DNA of 64,000 bases from Shewanella holmiensis (lineage in GTDB: Bacteria > Pseudomonadota > Gammaproteobacteria > Enterobacterales > Shewanellaceae), in the NCBI RefSeq assembly GCF_025370255.1, contig NZ_JAMTCD010000015.1, positions 1 through 64,000 of the forward strand. Direction: 5' to 3'. The translations under genes were made by a program, and so were the position numbers. The notes below the pieces were generated by a model. It worked only from the letters and a program-made list of their open reading frames with translations, had not been told where the DNA came from and did not search any database. Of this stretch, positions 27,750 through 35,771 are shown one piece after another (the first letter of the stretch is position 1; each line of letters begins with the position of its first letter).

Positions 27750-28448
27750 TTAACGCGTGCCCGTAGCAGCTTGTTGGTACATCGAAAAGTCACACACTTG
27801 GCCATCAACAATTTGAATATTGCGCTGGGCACGGCGGGCAAGTTCTGGGTCGTGGGTGACCATAATAATGGTGGTGCCTTGTTGATTGATATTTTCAAGT
27901 AGTTCCATCACTTGACGCGCCATTAAGCTGTCTAGGTTACCTGTTGGCTCATCGGCGAGTAAAAACCTTGGCTCGCCTGCTAAGGCACGTGCTATCGCGA
28001 CCCTTTGTTGCTGCCCGCCAGACAACTGAGTCGGCAAATGCTTCATCCGTGCACCTAAACCCACTTGTTCTAATGCTGATTCAACTCGGCGCTTACGCTC
28101 ACTCGCTTTCATACCGCGATAACGCAGCGGCACTTCGACGTTTTCGGCCAAGTTAAGATCAGGGATAAGGTTGAATCCTTGAAAGATAAAACCAATTTTT
28201 TCATTGCGTACTTTGGCGCTATTGTTGTCACTTAAATTCGACACATTAACGCCATCAAGGCTGAACTCGCCAGAGGTAAAACCTTCAAGTAAACCAGCAA
28301 TATTCAAAAAGGTGGTTTTACCTGAACCAGAGGGACCGGTTACCGCCACAAATTCGCCCTCTTGTACTTCAAGGTTAAAGTCACGCAGGGCATGGGTTTC
28401 AACTAAATCGGTTTTAAATACTTTACTGATATTTTTCATGGATAACAT
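27750..28448 (-). CDS. ABC transporter ATP-binding protein (MacB/LolD type)
   Basis: 232 residues. Walker A GPSGSGKTT, signature LSGGQQQRVAIARAL, Walker B LLADEPTGNLDS and the switch histidine in MVTHD are all intact. The start is ATG 28448 with AAGGAA 7 bases upstream; the frame stays open to 28550 but that extension has no conserved sequence. It powers the two FtsX permeases downstream. Confidence 0.93.
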   Translation of the reverse strand: MLSMKNISKVFKTDLVETHALRDFNLEVQEGEFVAVTGPSGSGKTTFLNIAGLLEGFTSGEFSLDGVNVSNLSDNNSAKVRNEKIGFIFQGFNLIPDLNLAENVEVPLRYRGMKASERKRRVESALEQVGLGARMKHLPTQLSGGQQQRVAIARALAGEPRFLLADEPTGNLDSLMARQVMELLENINQQGTTIIMVTHDPELARRAQRNIQIVDGQVCDFSMYQQAATGTR

Positions 28449-28573
28449 ACTGGCTTTCCTTAGTTTAATCGGTTGTAACACCTCAGTATTGATGGCGCTT
28501 AAGAGCAATACTGTTGATGTAAATACGGTTAATTCAAATTCTGTCGACATCTATTCTGCTGGCGTAAAAAGAC

Positions 28574-28795
28574 TTAAAGCAGCAATTTAATTTGGGCAAG
28601 TGAGCTGATAGCAATATCGATACTGACCGTGTGACTATCACTTAAGAGTTGAGTCGATAAATGGCTGCCCATATCAATTAGGTGCAAACTTACCGACAAC
28701 CAGTCAGTATGATTATCAATTCGATAAATCACTGCCACGACCAAAAGAAATAAAGCGGCGAGTTCAATAAGCTGTTTGCGTTGTATGACTGACAT
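28574..28795 (-). CDS. small single-pass membrane protein of the ABC operon
   Basis: 73 residues, not recognised. AAGGGG stands 5 bases before the ATG, a strong ribosome site. One hydrophobic helix (about 10-26, LIELAALFLLVVAVIY) is followed by a polar, probably periplasmic tail ending SLAQIKLLL. It is inserted between the adaptor and ATPase genes on the same strand, so it is co-transcribed with them. It may be a regulatory or assembly peptide of the exporter; that is inference. Confidence 0.6.
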   Translation of the reverse strand: MSVIQRKQLIELAALFLLVVAVIYRIDNHTDWLSVSLHLIDMGSHLSTQLLSDSHTVSIDIAISSLAQIKLLL

Positions 28796-28831
28796 GGGAT
28801 CCCCTTACTCGTTAAATTTTTAGTAATTAGC

Positions 28832-30091
28832 TTATCTGATCTGAATTTTAGGCTGATTTTTAAAGCTTTCAGTGCCTGATATCACCCACACCTCACCTTC
28901 TTCAGCACCGTCAAGCACTTCCACCTGGCTCATACTGCCCACACCAAGTTTGACTGTTTTTTGCTGCGCAACAGACTCGATCACTTGGTAGGCTATTTCA
29001 CCGCCAAGATTAAGAAAATCGCCACGTTTGACCATCAGCACATTGGGTCTGTTTTCTAATAATACTCGGGCTGACAAACGCTGATTTTGACGTAAAGACA
29101 AGGTATTACTGTCAGCAAAGCGCACTCTGGCAGTGACTTCACGGTTACGTACTTCAGGTGATATTGACGACAACTGCCCCACCACATTGACGCTGCCAAA
29201 ACTCAACTCAACATCCATACCTAGCCCAAGCTCATCGGCATAAGATTCCGGCACGGCCAGTTCGGCTTCAAAGGCGGTTAAATCGACTACGGTTAATATT
29301 GGCTGGCTAGCTGCAATACGCGCTTTTTGCTCCACCAGCCAATTACCGATAATGCCGCTAACAGGGGCGATGATATTGAGGGCATTTGCCTGGCGAGTTA
29401 ACTCACTGACAACGAGAGCCTGGCGCTCTACCTCAAGGGTGCGATTTTTAATTTCGAAGGTCAGTGTGTCGCGCATTAAATCGACTTCTTGCTGAGCGTG
29501 TTTGTGTAGTAATTTGGCTTTGTGTAAATCATCTTTGCTTTTTTCAAAATCGATTTTGCTGATTAAACTCGATTCAATTAATTGATCACCACGACGGCTT
29601 TCACGATCCGCGGCTTCTAAATCTACTTTGGCCATGTCTAAAATCTGGCTAACGCGTAATTGCTCACGACGAGCATCTAATTTGGCACGCTCTAAACTGC
29701 CCTGCATACCTTCAAGTAATGACTGCTGTTGTTGCAGTTCACTTTGTAAACGTGGGCTGTCAATCTTAGCCACTACTTGCCCAAGTTCCACTTCATCGCC
29801 AGGCTGACTTAATAGCGTCACCACACCTTCTTCAGTGCTGTATAAAATCGGCGCGTTAGCCGCCACAATTTTCCCTGTAGTGGCAATATCTCGCACCAAG
29901 GTGCCACGGATCAGGGTTGCTAAACGTAAATCGGCACCATCAACTGAACGCACTGAACTGTCTTGGCCTAAACTCGCCCACACTAATGCACTCATCAATA
30001 TTGCACCGCCACCTATTATCAAAGGCAAACGCAGTTTACGGCCTAATTTAGGTGCTATAACCGTATCTTGGCTGCTGGTATCTTTAATCAT
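28832..30091 (-). CDS. periplasmic adaptor (HlyD/MacA-type membrane fusion protein)
   Basis: 419 residues. An N-terminal helix (about 25-45) anchors it in the inner membrane. Lipoyl-like halves flank a long coiled coil (about 110-210, rich in E, Q, L and R), followed by beta-barrel and membrane-proximal domains. It links an inner-membrane transporter to an outer-membrane channel. The start is ATG 30091 with GAGGAA upstream; a longer frame to 30196 covers the promoter and is rejected. First gene of the exporter operon. No outer-membrane factor gene is present in the window. Confidence 0.88.
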   Translation of the reverse strand: MIKDTSSQDTVIAPKLGRKLRLPLIIGGGAILMSALVWASLGQDSSVRSVDGADLRLATLIRGTLVRDIATTGKIVAANAPILYSTEEGVVTLLSQPGDEVELGQVVAKIDSPRLQSELQQQQSLLEGMQGSLERAKLDARREQLRVSQILDMAKVDLEAADRESRRGDQLIESSLISKIDFEKSKDDLHKAKLLHKHAQQEVDLMRDTLTFEIKNRTLEVERQALVVSELTRQANALNIIAPVSGIIGNWLVEQKARIAASQPILTVVDLTAFEAELAVPESYADELGLGMDVELSFGSVNVVGQLSSISPEVRNREVTARVRFADSNTLSLRQNQRLSARVLLENRPNVLMVKRGDFLNLGGEIAYQVIESVAQQKTVKLGVGSMSQVEVLDGAEEGEVWVISGTESFKNQPKIQIR

Positions 30092-30145
30092 CTTGGTTCC
30101 TCGGTCGGTGCGAACAACACACCTCTCACATATATACCAAGACAA

Positions 30146-30161
30146 AGCACAAGCCATGCCA
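30146..30161 (-). promoter_or_regulatory. sigma-54 promoter of the ABC exporter operon
   Basis: Minus strand TGGCATGGCTTGTGCT matches the -24/-12 consensus TGGCACG-N4-TTGCW at all but two positions, with exact GG-to-GC spacing. Transcription should start near 30135, leaving a 44-base leader before ATG 30091. The same gene block encodes a sigma-54 activator. Confidence 0.8.
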
Positions 30162-30196
30162 CTAATTACATATTCATTAATTTCAATAACATACAT

Positions 30197-30506
30197 AACA
30201 GAGTAGAGTATTCGACACTGTAGAAGTGTCCGCGGACAGGTTTAAAACTGTCCGCTATATGAAAAAGTGTCCGCGCGGACAGTCAAATGTAATCAAAAAC
30301 TGAGTAATTAATACAGCGAAGGGAAAACGATACCAGTCCGTTGAGGTTCCGGACTGTAGCGTGCTGATAGCATAAAGCTGATAGTTGAAAACAGATTGAG
30401 GCTGATAACAATTAACTCACGTCTGATTAACATCAGTTACCCCTTGAACTTCAGTTTAGAAATAATATCAAAAAGGACTTTAAGGGGAAGCGGCTGTAAG
30501 TCGCTG
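30197..30506. other. upstream regulatory region of the exporter operon
   Basis: Contains the TGTCCG/CGGACA operators. It also has an inverted repeat AGTCCG-N9-CGGACT at 30335-30355, three GCTGATA repeats near 30361-30406, and the broken end of a transposase remnant. No gene seen. Confidence 0.5.
30227..30281. promoter_or_regulatory. phased enhancer sites for the sigma-54 response regulator
   Basis: A perfect 12-bp palindrome TGTCCGCGGACA (30227-30238), a half-site TGTCCGC (30249-30255) and a perfect 14-bp palindrome TGTCCGCGCGGACA (30268-30281). Centres are spaced about 22 and 20 bases, two helical turns each, so all face the same side. They lie about 95-140 bases upstream of the predicted start, the usual place for NtrC-type activators. 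Confidence 0.75.
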
Positions 30507-30824
30507 TCAGGCTTGCGGGATAGCACTTGGTGCAACGGTTTCTGCCAGTTTATCAACTAACGTTAAGTCGAGCGTGGAGAAGACTTCGGCGATGGAACGC
30601 TTTCGGTATAGGCCAATGCCAACGATGAGCCAAACGACTAATTCTGCGGGAAGTTTTCTGCGCCTAATACTTGATTTATAGGTTAGCTCCAACGCTTGTT
30701 CAATCCATTCCAACGGCAATTCTTTTTGAAAGATAGATAGTTCTTCGGGGGCGGCAAGCAGTTCAGTATCAATAAGCCATTTAGACTGGCATAAAAAATG
30801 ACTCCGTTCAAAAGAAGGAGTCAT
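30507..30824 (-). pseudogene. IS4-family transposase remnant (N-terminal domain only)
   Basis: 105 codons matching the N-terminal domain of IS4-type transposases (LELTYKSSIRRRKLPAELVVWL in character, then the GLYRKRSI segment). The reading frame stops right after SAIPQA, where full transposases continue into the catalytic DDE domain, which is absent. An 11-bp stem surrounds the start codon. It is therefore a deletion derivative that cannot transpose by itself. Confidence 0.75.
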
Positions 30825-30827
30825 TTT
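30795..30827 (-). other. hairpin enclosing the transposase start codon
   Basis: AAAATGACTCC / GGAGTCATTTT, perfect 11-bp stem with an 11-base loop, containing the ATG at 30822-30824 and followed by T on the minus strand. Structures of this kind shield IS10/IS50-type transposase starts from read-through translation; here it may also act as terminator for adk transcripts. Confidence 0.6.
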
Positions 30828-30850
30828 CGTAGGATCATCTTTGATGTCAA

Positions 30851-30874
30851 CCGATCAGTTTCTTAACTGATCGG
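30851..30874. repeat. perfect inverted repeat, possible IS end or adk terminator stem
   Basis: CCGATCAGTT-TCTT-AACTGATCGG, 10-bp perfect stem between adk and the transposase remnant. No T-run follows on either side. It may mark the terminal repeat of the former insertion sequence. Confidence 0.45.
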
Positions 30875-30914
30875 TGTTATGCAAATGCAGGCTTTTTATT
30901 CACTGATGAAGTGA

Positions 30915-31574
<660 letters not shown>

Positions 31575-31694
31575 TTAAGATTATATTCTTTTTAGGGCGG
31601 CGATTTTCGCATATCTGCCGCACTATTCATAGTGGCAAACACACTCCATTAGACCTATATCTAATAAGCGCGCCCCAATTGAAGCTAAGCGTGT

Positions 31695-32561
31695 TTAATA
31701 CAGCAGGGTGTATAATTTGCGGCGATATTGATTTGCCAAGGCATTGCCCTGCCCCATAGCGGTTAATATTTCCAAGAACACTTGTTTAACTTTACCATCG
31801 GCTGCATTCAAATCTTTTTGTAAAAAACCAAAAAGCGTGTCTAACGCTTCTTCATTACGTTGGGCTTTGTTAAGTGCTTTAGCTAAATCAATTGATAATG
31901 AAATATCTGCAGGATTACTTTCAAGTTGTTGTTGAAGATCACGAATTTCAGGTGTATCAGCAGCATCTTCAGCTAATGCGAGTTTAGCTTTTAAATTTTG
32001 ATAATAGCTGTCTTGATCCGCCAACCCAATGCTCGACAGTATCGTTTTTGCATCACTTAGCAGATTTAATTGTAAATACACATCCGCCTGCACTAATTGC
32101 ACCTGAGCAAGCTTATCCGCTTGTTGTGCAATCTCTTTGAGTTCTACACTTAGGTTGGTTAGTGTTTCAGCCGTTAATGGTTCACTTTGTGCCAACTGTG
32201 CTTTAACGTCTTCAAATGCTTGTAACCACATCGGCGGTAAATGTTTATCCAGTAACGCGGTAACACTTACGCTGTCTTGCACACCAGCAAAGCCATCAAT
32301 TGGGCGACCTTTATCTAACACAAGCGTGGTAGGTAAACTTTGAATTTGAAAATATTGCGCAATTTCCATTTCCGCTTCACAGTCAACCGATGCCAAAATG
32401 AAACGCCCTTGTTGTGCGTTAGCTAACTGGGTAAGTGTTTGTAGCATTTGCATGCTTTCAGGCTGCTGCTGGGCAAAAAAGGTTAATACCACCATTTTTT
32501 CCATCGAGGTATCAACAACTTGCTGGATGTTTTCTTTAGTTAACGAAATGATATGGTCCAT
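31695..32561 (-). CDS. cnoX: co-chaperone YbbN/CnoX (thioredoxin-like plus TPR)
   Basis: 288 residues. A thioredoxin-fold domain (about 1-110) is followed by TPR-like helices to the end (closing in YRRKLYTLLY as in E. coli YbbN). The usual active-site cysteine is absent: the SxxC position of E. coli reads PESM here, while the later cysteine in VDCEAE is kept. CnoX is a holdase that passes clients to GroEL and DnaK. The start is ATG 32561 behind AAGGGG; the longer frame lacks support. It sits 58 bases downstream of htpG, fitting a proteostasis role. Confidence 0.88.
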   Translation of the reverse strand: MDHIISLTKENIQQVVDTSMEKMVVLTFFAQQQPESMQMLQTLTQLANAQQGRFILASVDCEAEMEIAQYFQIQSLPTTLVLDKGRPIDGFAGVQDSVSVTALLDKHLPPMWLQAFEDVKAQLAQSEPLTAETLTNLSVELKEIAQQADKLAQVQLVQADVYLQLNLLSDAKTILSSIGLADQDSYYQNLKAKLALAEDAADTPEIRDLQQQLESNPADISLSIDLAKALNKAQRNEEALDTLFGFLQKDLNAADGKVKQVFLEILTAMGQGNALANQYRRKLYTLLY

Positions 32562-32577
32562 AGGTCCCCTTAAAGTG

Positions 32578-32603
32578 CAAAAAGCGGACATGTAGTCCGC
32601 TTT
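32578..32603 (-). terminator. terminator of htpG
   Basis: AAAGCGGAC / GTCCGCTTT stem of 9 bp with 5-base loop and T-run on the minus strand, between the htpG stop and the ybbN start. Confidence 0.8.
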
Positions 32604-32619
32604 CATATCCGCTCAAGTG

Positions 32620-34533
32620 TTATTTAAAGCTCGACATCAACATTTGGTTCATTAATTTAATGAATGCCGATGGATCAGCTAAACTGCCTTTCTCTGAAAG
32701 TTGCGCTTGTTGTAATAACAAGTTTGACCAATCAGCAAACAGTTGCTCGTCTTGTTCGCTGTTCAAACGCTCGACCAACGGATGCGTTGGGTTGATTTCA
32801 AATGTCGGCTTAGAGTCAGGCACTGGCTGACCGGCTGCTTGCATTAATTTAATCATTTGGGTCGACATTTCGCCTTCACCCGTTACCACACATGCTGGAG
32901 TATCGGTTAAACGAGACGTCACTTTTACATCAGACACTTTGCCATCAAGTGCCGCTTTAATACGCTCAACTAAGCCTTTAGACTCTTCAGCCACTTTTTC
33001 TTGGGCTTCTTTGTCAGCTTCATCTTCTAATGAACCTAACTCTAAATCGCCTTTAGTGACTGAATGCAGTTTTTTGCCTTTGTACTCGGTTAAATGGTTA
33101 ATTAACCATTCATCGATACGTTCTGACATTAACAACACTTCAATGCCTTTTTTACGCAATAATTCAAGGTGTGGACTATTTACTGCAGCGTCATGACTAT
33201 CTGCTACGATATAGTAAATCTTTTCCTGCCCTTCTTTCATGCGTTCAATGTAGGCATCTAACGATACAGTCGTTGCCGCGGTATTATCGTGAGTTGATGC
33301 AAAGCGCAGAAGGCTGGCAATACGTTCACGGTTAGCAAAATCTTCAGCAGGACCTTCTTTTAACACCTGACCAAACTCAGCCCAAAAAGCCTGATACTTT
33401 TCAGCATCATCTTTAGCTAGCTTTTCAAGCATACCCAGCACACGTTTGGTTAATGCTGTGCGTAATGACTTGGTGATTTGGTTATCTTGTAAAATTTCAC
33501 GCGAAACGTTTAATGGCAGATCTTTCGAGTCAATTAAGCCTTTTACAAAACGTAAATAGGTCGGCATAAACTGCTCAGCATCATCCATAACAAACACGCG
33601 CTGAACAAACAGTTTTAATCCGTGCTTGTGTTCGCGGTTAAACATATCAAACGGCGCTTTTGATGGTATATACAATAAGCTAGTATATTCCTGCTTACCT
33701 TCAACACGGTTATGTGACCACTTTAATGCATCGCTGTAATCGTGCGAAATATGCTTGTAAAACTCTTGATATTCTTCATCAGAAATATCTGATTTATTAC
33801 GAGTCCAAAGCGCAGTCGCTTTGTTCATTGGTTTCCAAAAACCTTCGGTTGCTGGAATTTTTTCACCGTCTGGACCATCTGATTCAGGAGTACCTTCTTC
33901 AAACATTTGCACAGGTACAGAAATATGGTCTGAATATTTTGTAATGATTGAGCGTAAACGATAATCATCAGCAAACTCTTTTTCTTCATCACGTAAATGC
34001 AAGGTGATTTCGGTACCGCGGGTATTTTTGGTGATGTTATCTACGCTAAATGAACCTTCACCTTCGGATTCCCACAATACGCCTTCATTTGCTGGTTTAC
34101 CCGCCGCACGAGTGCGAACAGTGACCTTTTTAGCCACGATAAATGCTGAGTAAAAACCGACACCAAATTGGCCGATTAATTGTGAATCTTTAGACGCTTC
34201 ACCAGAAAGATGGCTAAAAAACTCTTTGGTACCTGATTTAGCAATAGTACCTAAATGCTCAATCACACCGTCGCGAGTCATACCGATACCATTATCAGAA
34301 ATGGTCACTGTGCCTTTTTCAGTGTCGGTGCTGATACGCACGCGCAAATCACCATCGCCTTCATATAAGGCATCATCCGTTAAGGCTAAGTAACGGAGTT
34401 TGTCCGCCGCATCGGCCGCATTTGAAACTAATTCACGTAAGAAAATCTCTTTGTTTGAATACAGAGAGTGGATCATCAAATGCAGTAACTGTTTAACTTC
34501 GGTTTGAAAACCATGTGTTTCTTGTTGTGACAT
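32620..34533 (-). CDS. htpG: Hsp90-family chaperone HtpG
   Basis: 637 residues. N-terminal GHKL ATPase domain with [14 protein letters not shown] (adenine-site Glu and Asn), DNGIGM and GQFGVGFYS. The middle domain has the catalytic arginine region (NVSREILQ), and a C-terminal dimerisation domain follows. Remodels client proteins with DnaK. A sigma-32 type promoter lies about 110 bases upstream. Confidence 0.97.
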   Translation of the reverse strand: MSQQETHGFQTEVKQLLHLMIHSLYSNKEIFLRELVSNAADAADKLRYLALTDDALYEGDGDLRVRISTDTEKGTVTISDNGIGMTRDGVIEHLGTIAKSGTKEFFSHLSGEASKDSQLIGQFGVGFYSAFIVAKKVTVRTRAAGKPANEGVLWESEGEGSFSVDNITKNTRGTEITLHLRDEEKEFADDYRLRSIITKYSDHISVPVQMFEEGTPESDGPDGEKIPATEGFWKPMNKATALWTRNKSDISDEEYQEFYKHISHDYSDALKWSHNRVEGKQEYTSLLYIPSKAPFDMFNREHKHGLKLFVQRVFVMDDAEQFMPTYLRFVKGLIDSKDLPLNVSREILQDNQITKSLRTALTKRVLGMLEKLAKDDAEKYQAFWAEFGQVLKEGPAEDFANRERIASLLRFASTHDNTAATTVSLDAYIERMKEGQEKIYYIVADSHDAAVNSPHLELLRKKGIEVLLMSERIDEWLINHLTEYKGKKLHSVTKGDLELGSLEDEADKEAQEKVAEESKGLVERIKAALDGKVSDVKVTSRLTDTPACVVTGEGEMSTQMIKLMQAAGQPVPDSKPTFEINPTHPLVERLNSEQDEQLFADWSNLLLQQAQLSEKGSLADPSAFIKLMNQMLMSSFK

Positions 34534-34642
34534 GAATAATTCCCTTGATAGTACTTTGAGGTATTACATAACAGTCACTTTATGCGGGTAACTTGATAAC
34601 ACCGCCAAAGCGACCACTTTAAAATGCTTTGATATACAAGAG

Positions 34643-34668
34643 ATGGGGCTTAGGGAATACAATTCAAG
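34643..34668 (-). promoter_or_regulatory. sigma-32 heat-shock promoter of htpG
   Basis: Minus strand -35 CTTGAAT at 34662-34668 and -10 CCCCAT at 34643-34648, with 13 bases between them. This is close to the CTTGAAA-N(11-16)-CCCCAT consensus. Confidence 0.85.
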
Positions 34669-34742
34669 GGGGAGGTGTTTTTTTGCTTATTTTTTAAGCC
34701 ATCACCCACTAAGTGATGATGACTTAAGCATGAACGATAAGG

Positions 34743-35342
34743 TTATAATTTTATGCGCCCATTAAACGATAAGGCCAACGTCGTGCTGTCAACATATTCT
34801 AATTCGCCTCCCACTGGCACGCCATGGGCAATACGGCTAATGACCACATTATGACGGCGAGCCATATCGGCAATAAAATGGGCTGTGGCATCACCTTCAA
34901 CCGTTGGGTTGGTGGCTAAAATTAGCTCTTGCACATCATCGGACGATAATTGTTGCTCCAATAAGGCCAATCCTAACTCTTCAGGTCCAATGCCATCCAG
35001 TGGCGATAAATGTCCAAGCAATACAAAGTAACGACCATTAAAGTGGCCACCAGCCTCAATCGCTAATACATCAGCAGGGGTTTCAACCACACAAATAACG
35101 TCGGCATTACCTCGTTTATGGCTAGCACAAATCGGGCATAAATCCTGTTCAGTAAAGGTTCTACATCCTTTGCAATGCCCAACCTCAGACATGGCTTTTT
35201 GTAATGATTCGGCAAGCTTAATACCGGCTTTTCTCTCACGCTCTAATAATTGAAAAGCCATGCGTTGTGCCGATTTGGGACCAACACCAGGTAAAATTCG
35301 CAGCGATTGAATAAGCTCATCGACCAACGGGCTGAATTTCAT
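34743..35342 (-). CDS. recR: recombination mediator RecR
   Basis: 199 residues. N-terminal helix-hairpin-helix [16 protein letters not shown], zinc finger C-x2-C...C-x2-C ([16 protein letters not shown]), then the Toprim domain with [12 protein letters not shown] and [12 protein letters not shown]. Works with RecO and RecF to load RecA on gapped DNA. Usually part of dnaX-ybaB-recR, but here its upstream neighbour is an intergenic repeat element and an ABC permease gene. Confidence 0.96.
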   Translation of the reverse strand: MKFSPLVDELIQSLRILPGVGPKSAQRMAFQLLERERKAGIKLAESLQKAMSEVGHCKGCRTFTEQDLCPICASHKRGNADVICVVETPADVLAIEAGGHFNGRYFVLLGHLSPLDGIGPEELGLALLEQQLSSDDVQELILATNPTVEGDATAHFIADMARRHNVVISRIAHGVPVGGELEYVDSTTLALSFNGRIKL

Positions 35343-35771
35343 ATTTATAACAAACCTTCAAATCTAAATAGCATAAGCATTAATGTGGCTGATTATTCAC
35401 TGTGTCATCTAAGATTGCAAAACAGATTGCAAAAACATCCAAGTTAAAATGGCTAAACGATACTGGGTAATGGGGTTTTATCGATATTTCAGCACATTCT
35501 ATTGCAAGCGTTGACTTCATATGTCCTAAGGCCTTTTATCTTTCAAGGTTATTTTTACAGCGAATTATTGGTCATTTGTACAAAGCAGAGACTTTGTGGT
35601 GTCGTTATTCTACATAAGAAGTCGATAACGCAGTACAAATGACCAACAAACGCGGCCCGAAGGGTTTGACTTCAACAACATATAACCACAAATGATCATC
35701 AGCCTTAACGTTAACCAAATCACATGTTAAGTAACAATTTGGGAGAGACAAAGCATCTCCCTAATATTGTT
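35343..35771. other. gap upstream of recR with inverted-repeat element
   Basis: 429 bases without a gene. Holds the structured repeat described at 35568-35646. The rest shows nothing I can assign. Confidence 0.5.
35568..35646. repeat. intergenic inverted-repeat element
   Basis: Perfect 14-bp terminal arms TTGGTCATTTGTAC / GTACAAATGACCAA, 51 bases apart. Inside are a CAAAG-N6-CTTTG hairpin and a CGTTAT/ATAACG pair, so the RNA could fold into a branched structure. It resembles the short palindromic intergenic repeats (ERIC/REP-like) dispersed in Shewanella and Vibrio genomes; copy number cannot be checked here. Confidence 0.65.

Noticed and set aside
28449..28550. N-terminal extension of the exporter ATPase
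   Set aside because: Not conserved in character; AAGGAA stands right before ATG 28448.
30092..30196. N-terminal extension of the adaptor protein
   Set aside because: Covers the sigma-54 promoter and lacks a ribosome site; GAGGAA precedes ATG 30091.
30335..30355. AGTCCG-N9-CGGACT as a fourth regulator site
   Set aside because: Half-sites resemble CGGACA but spacing of nine bases and terminal T do not fit the other sites; kept only as a note in the gap entry.
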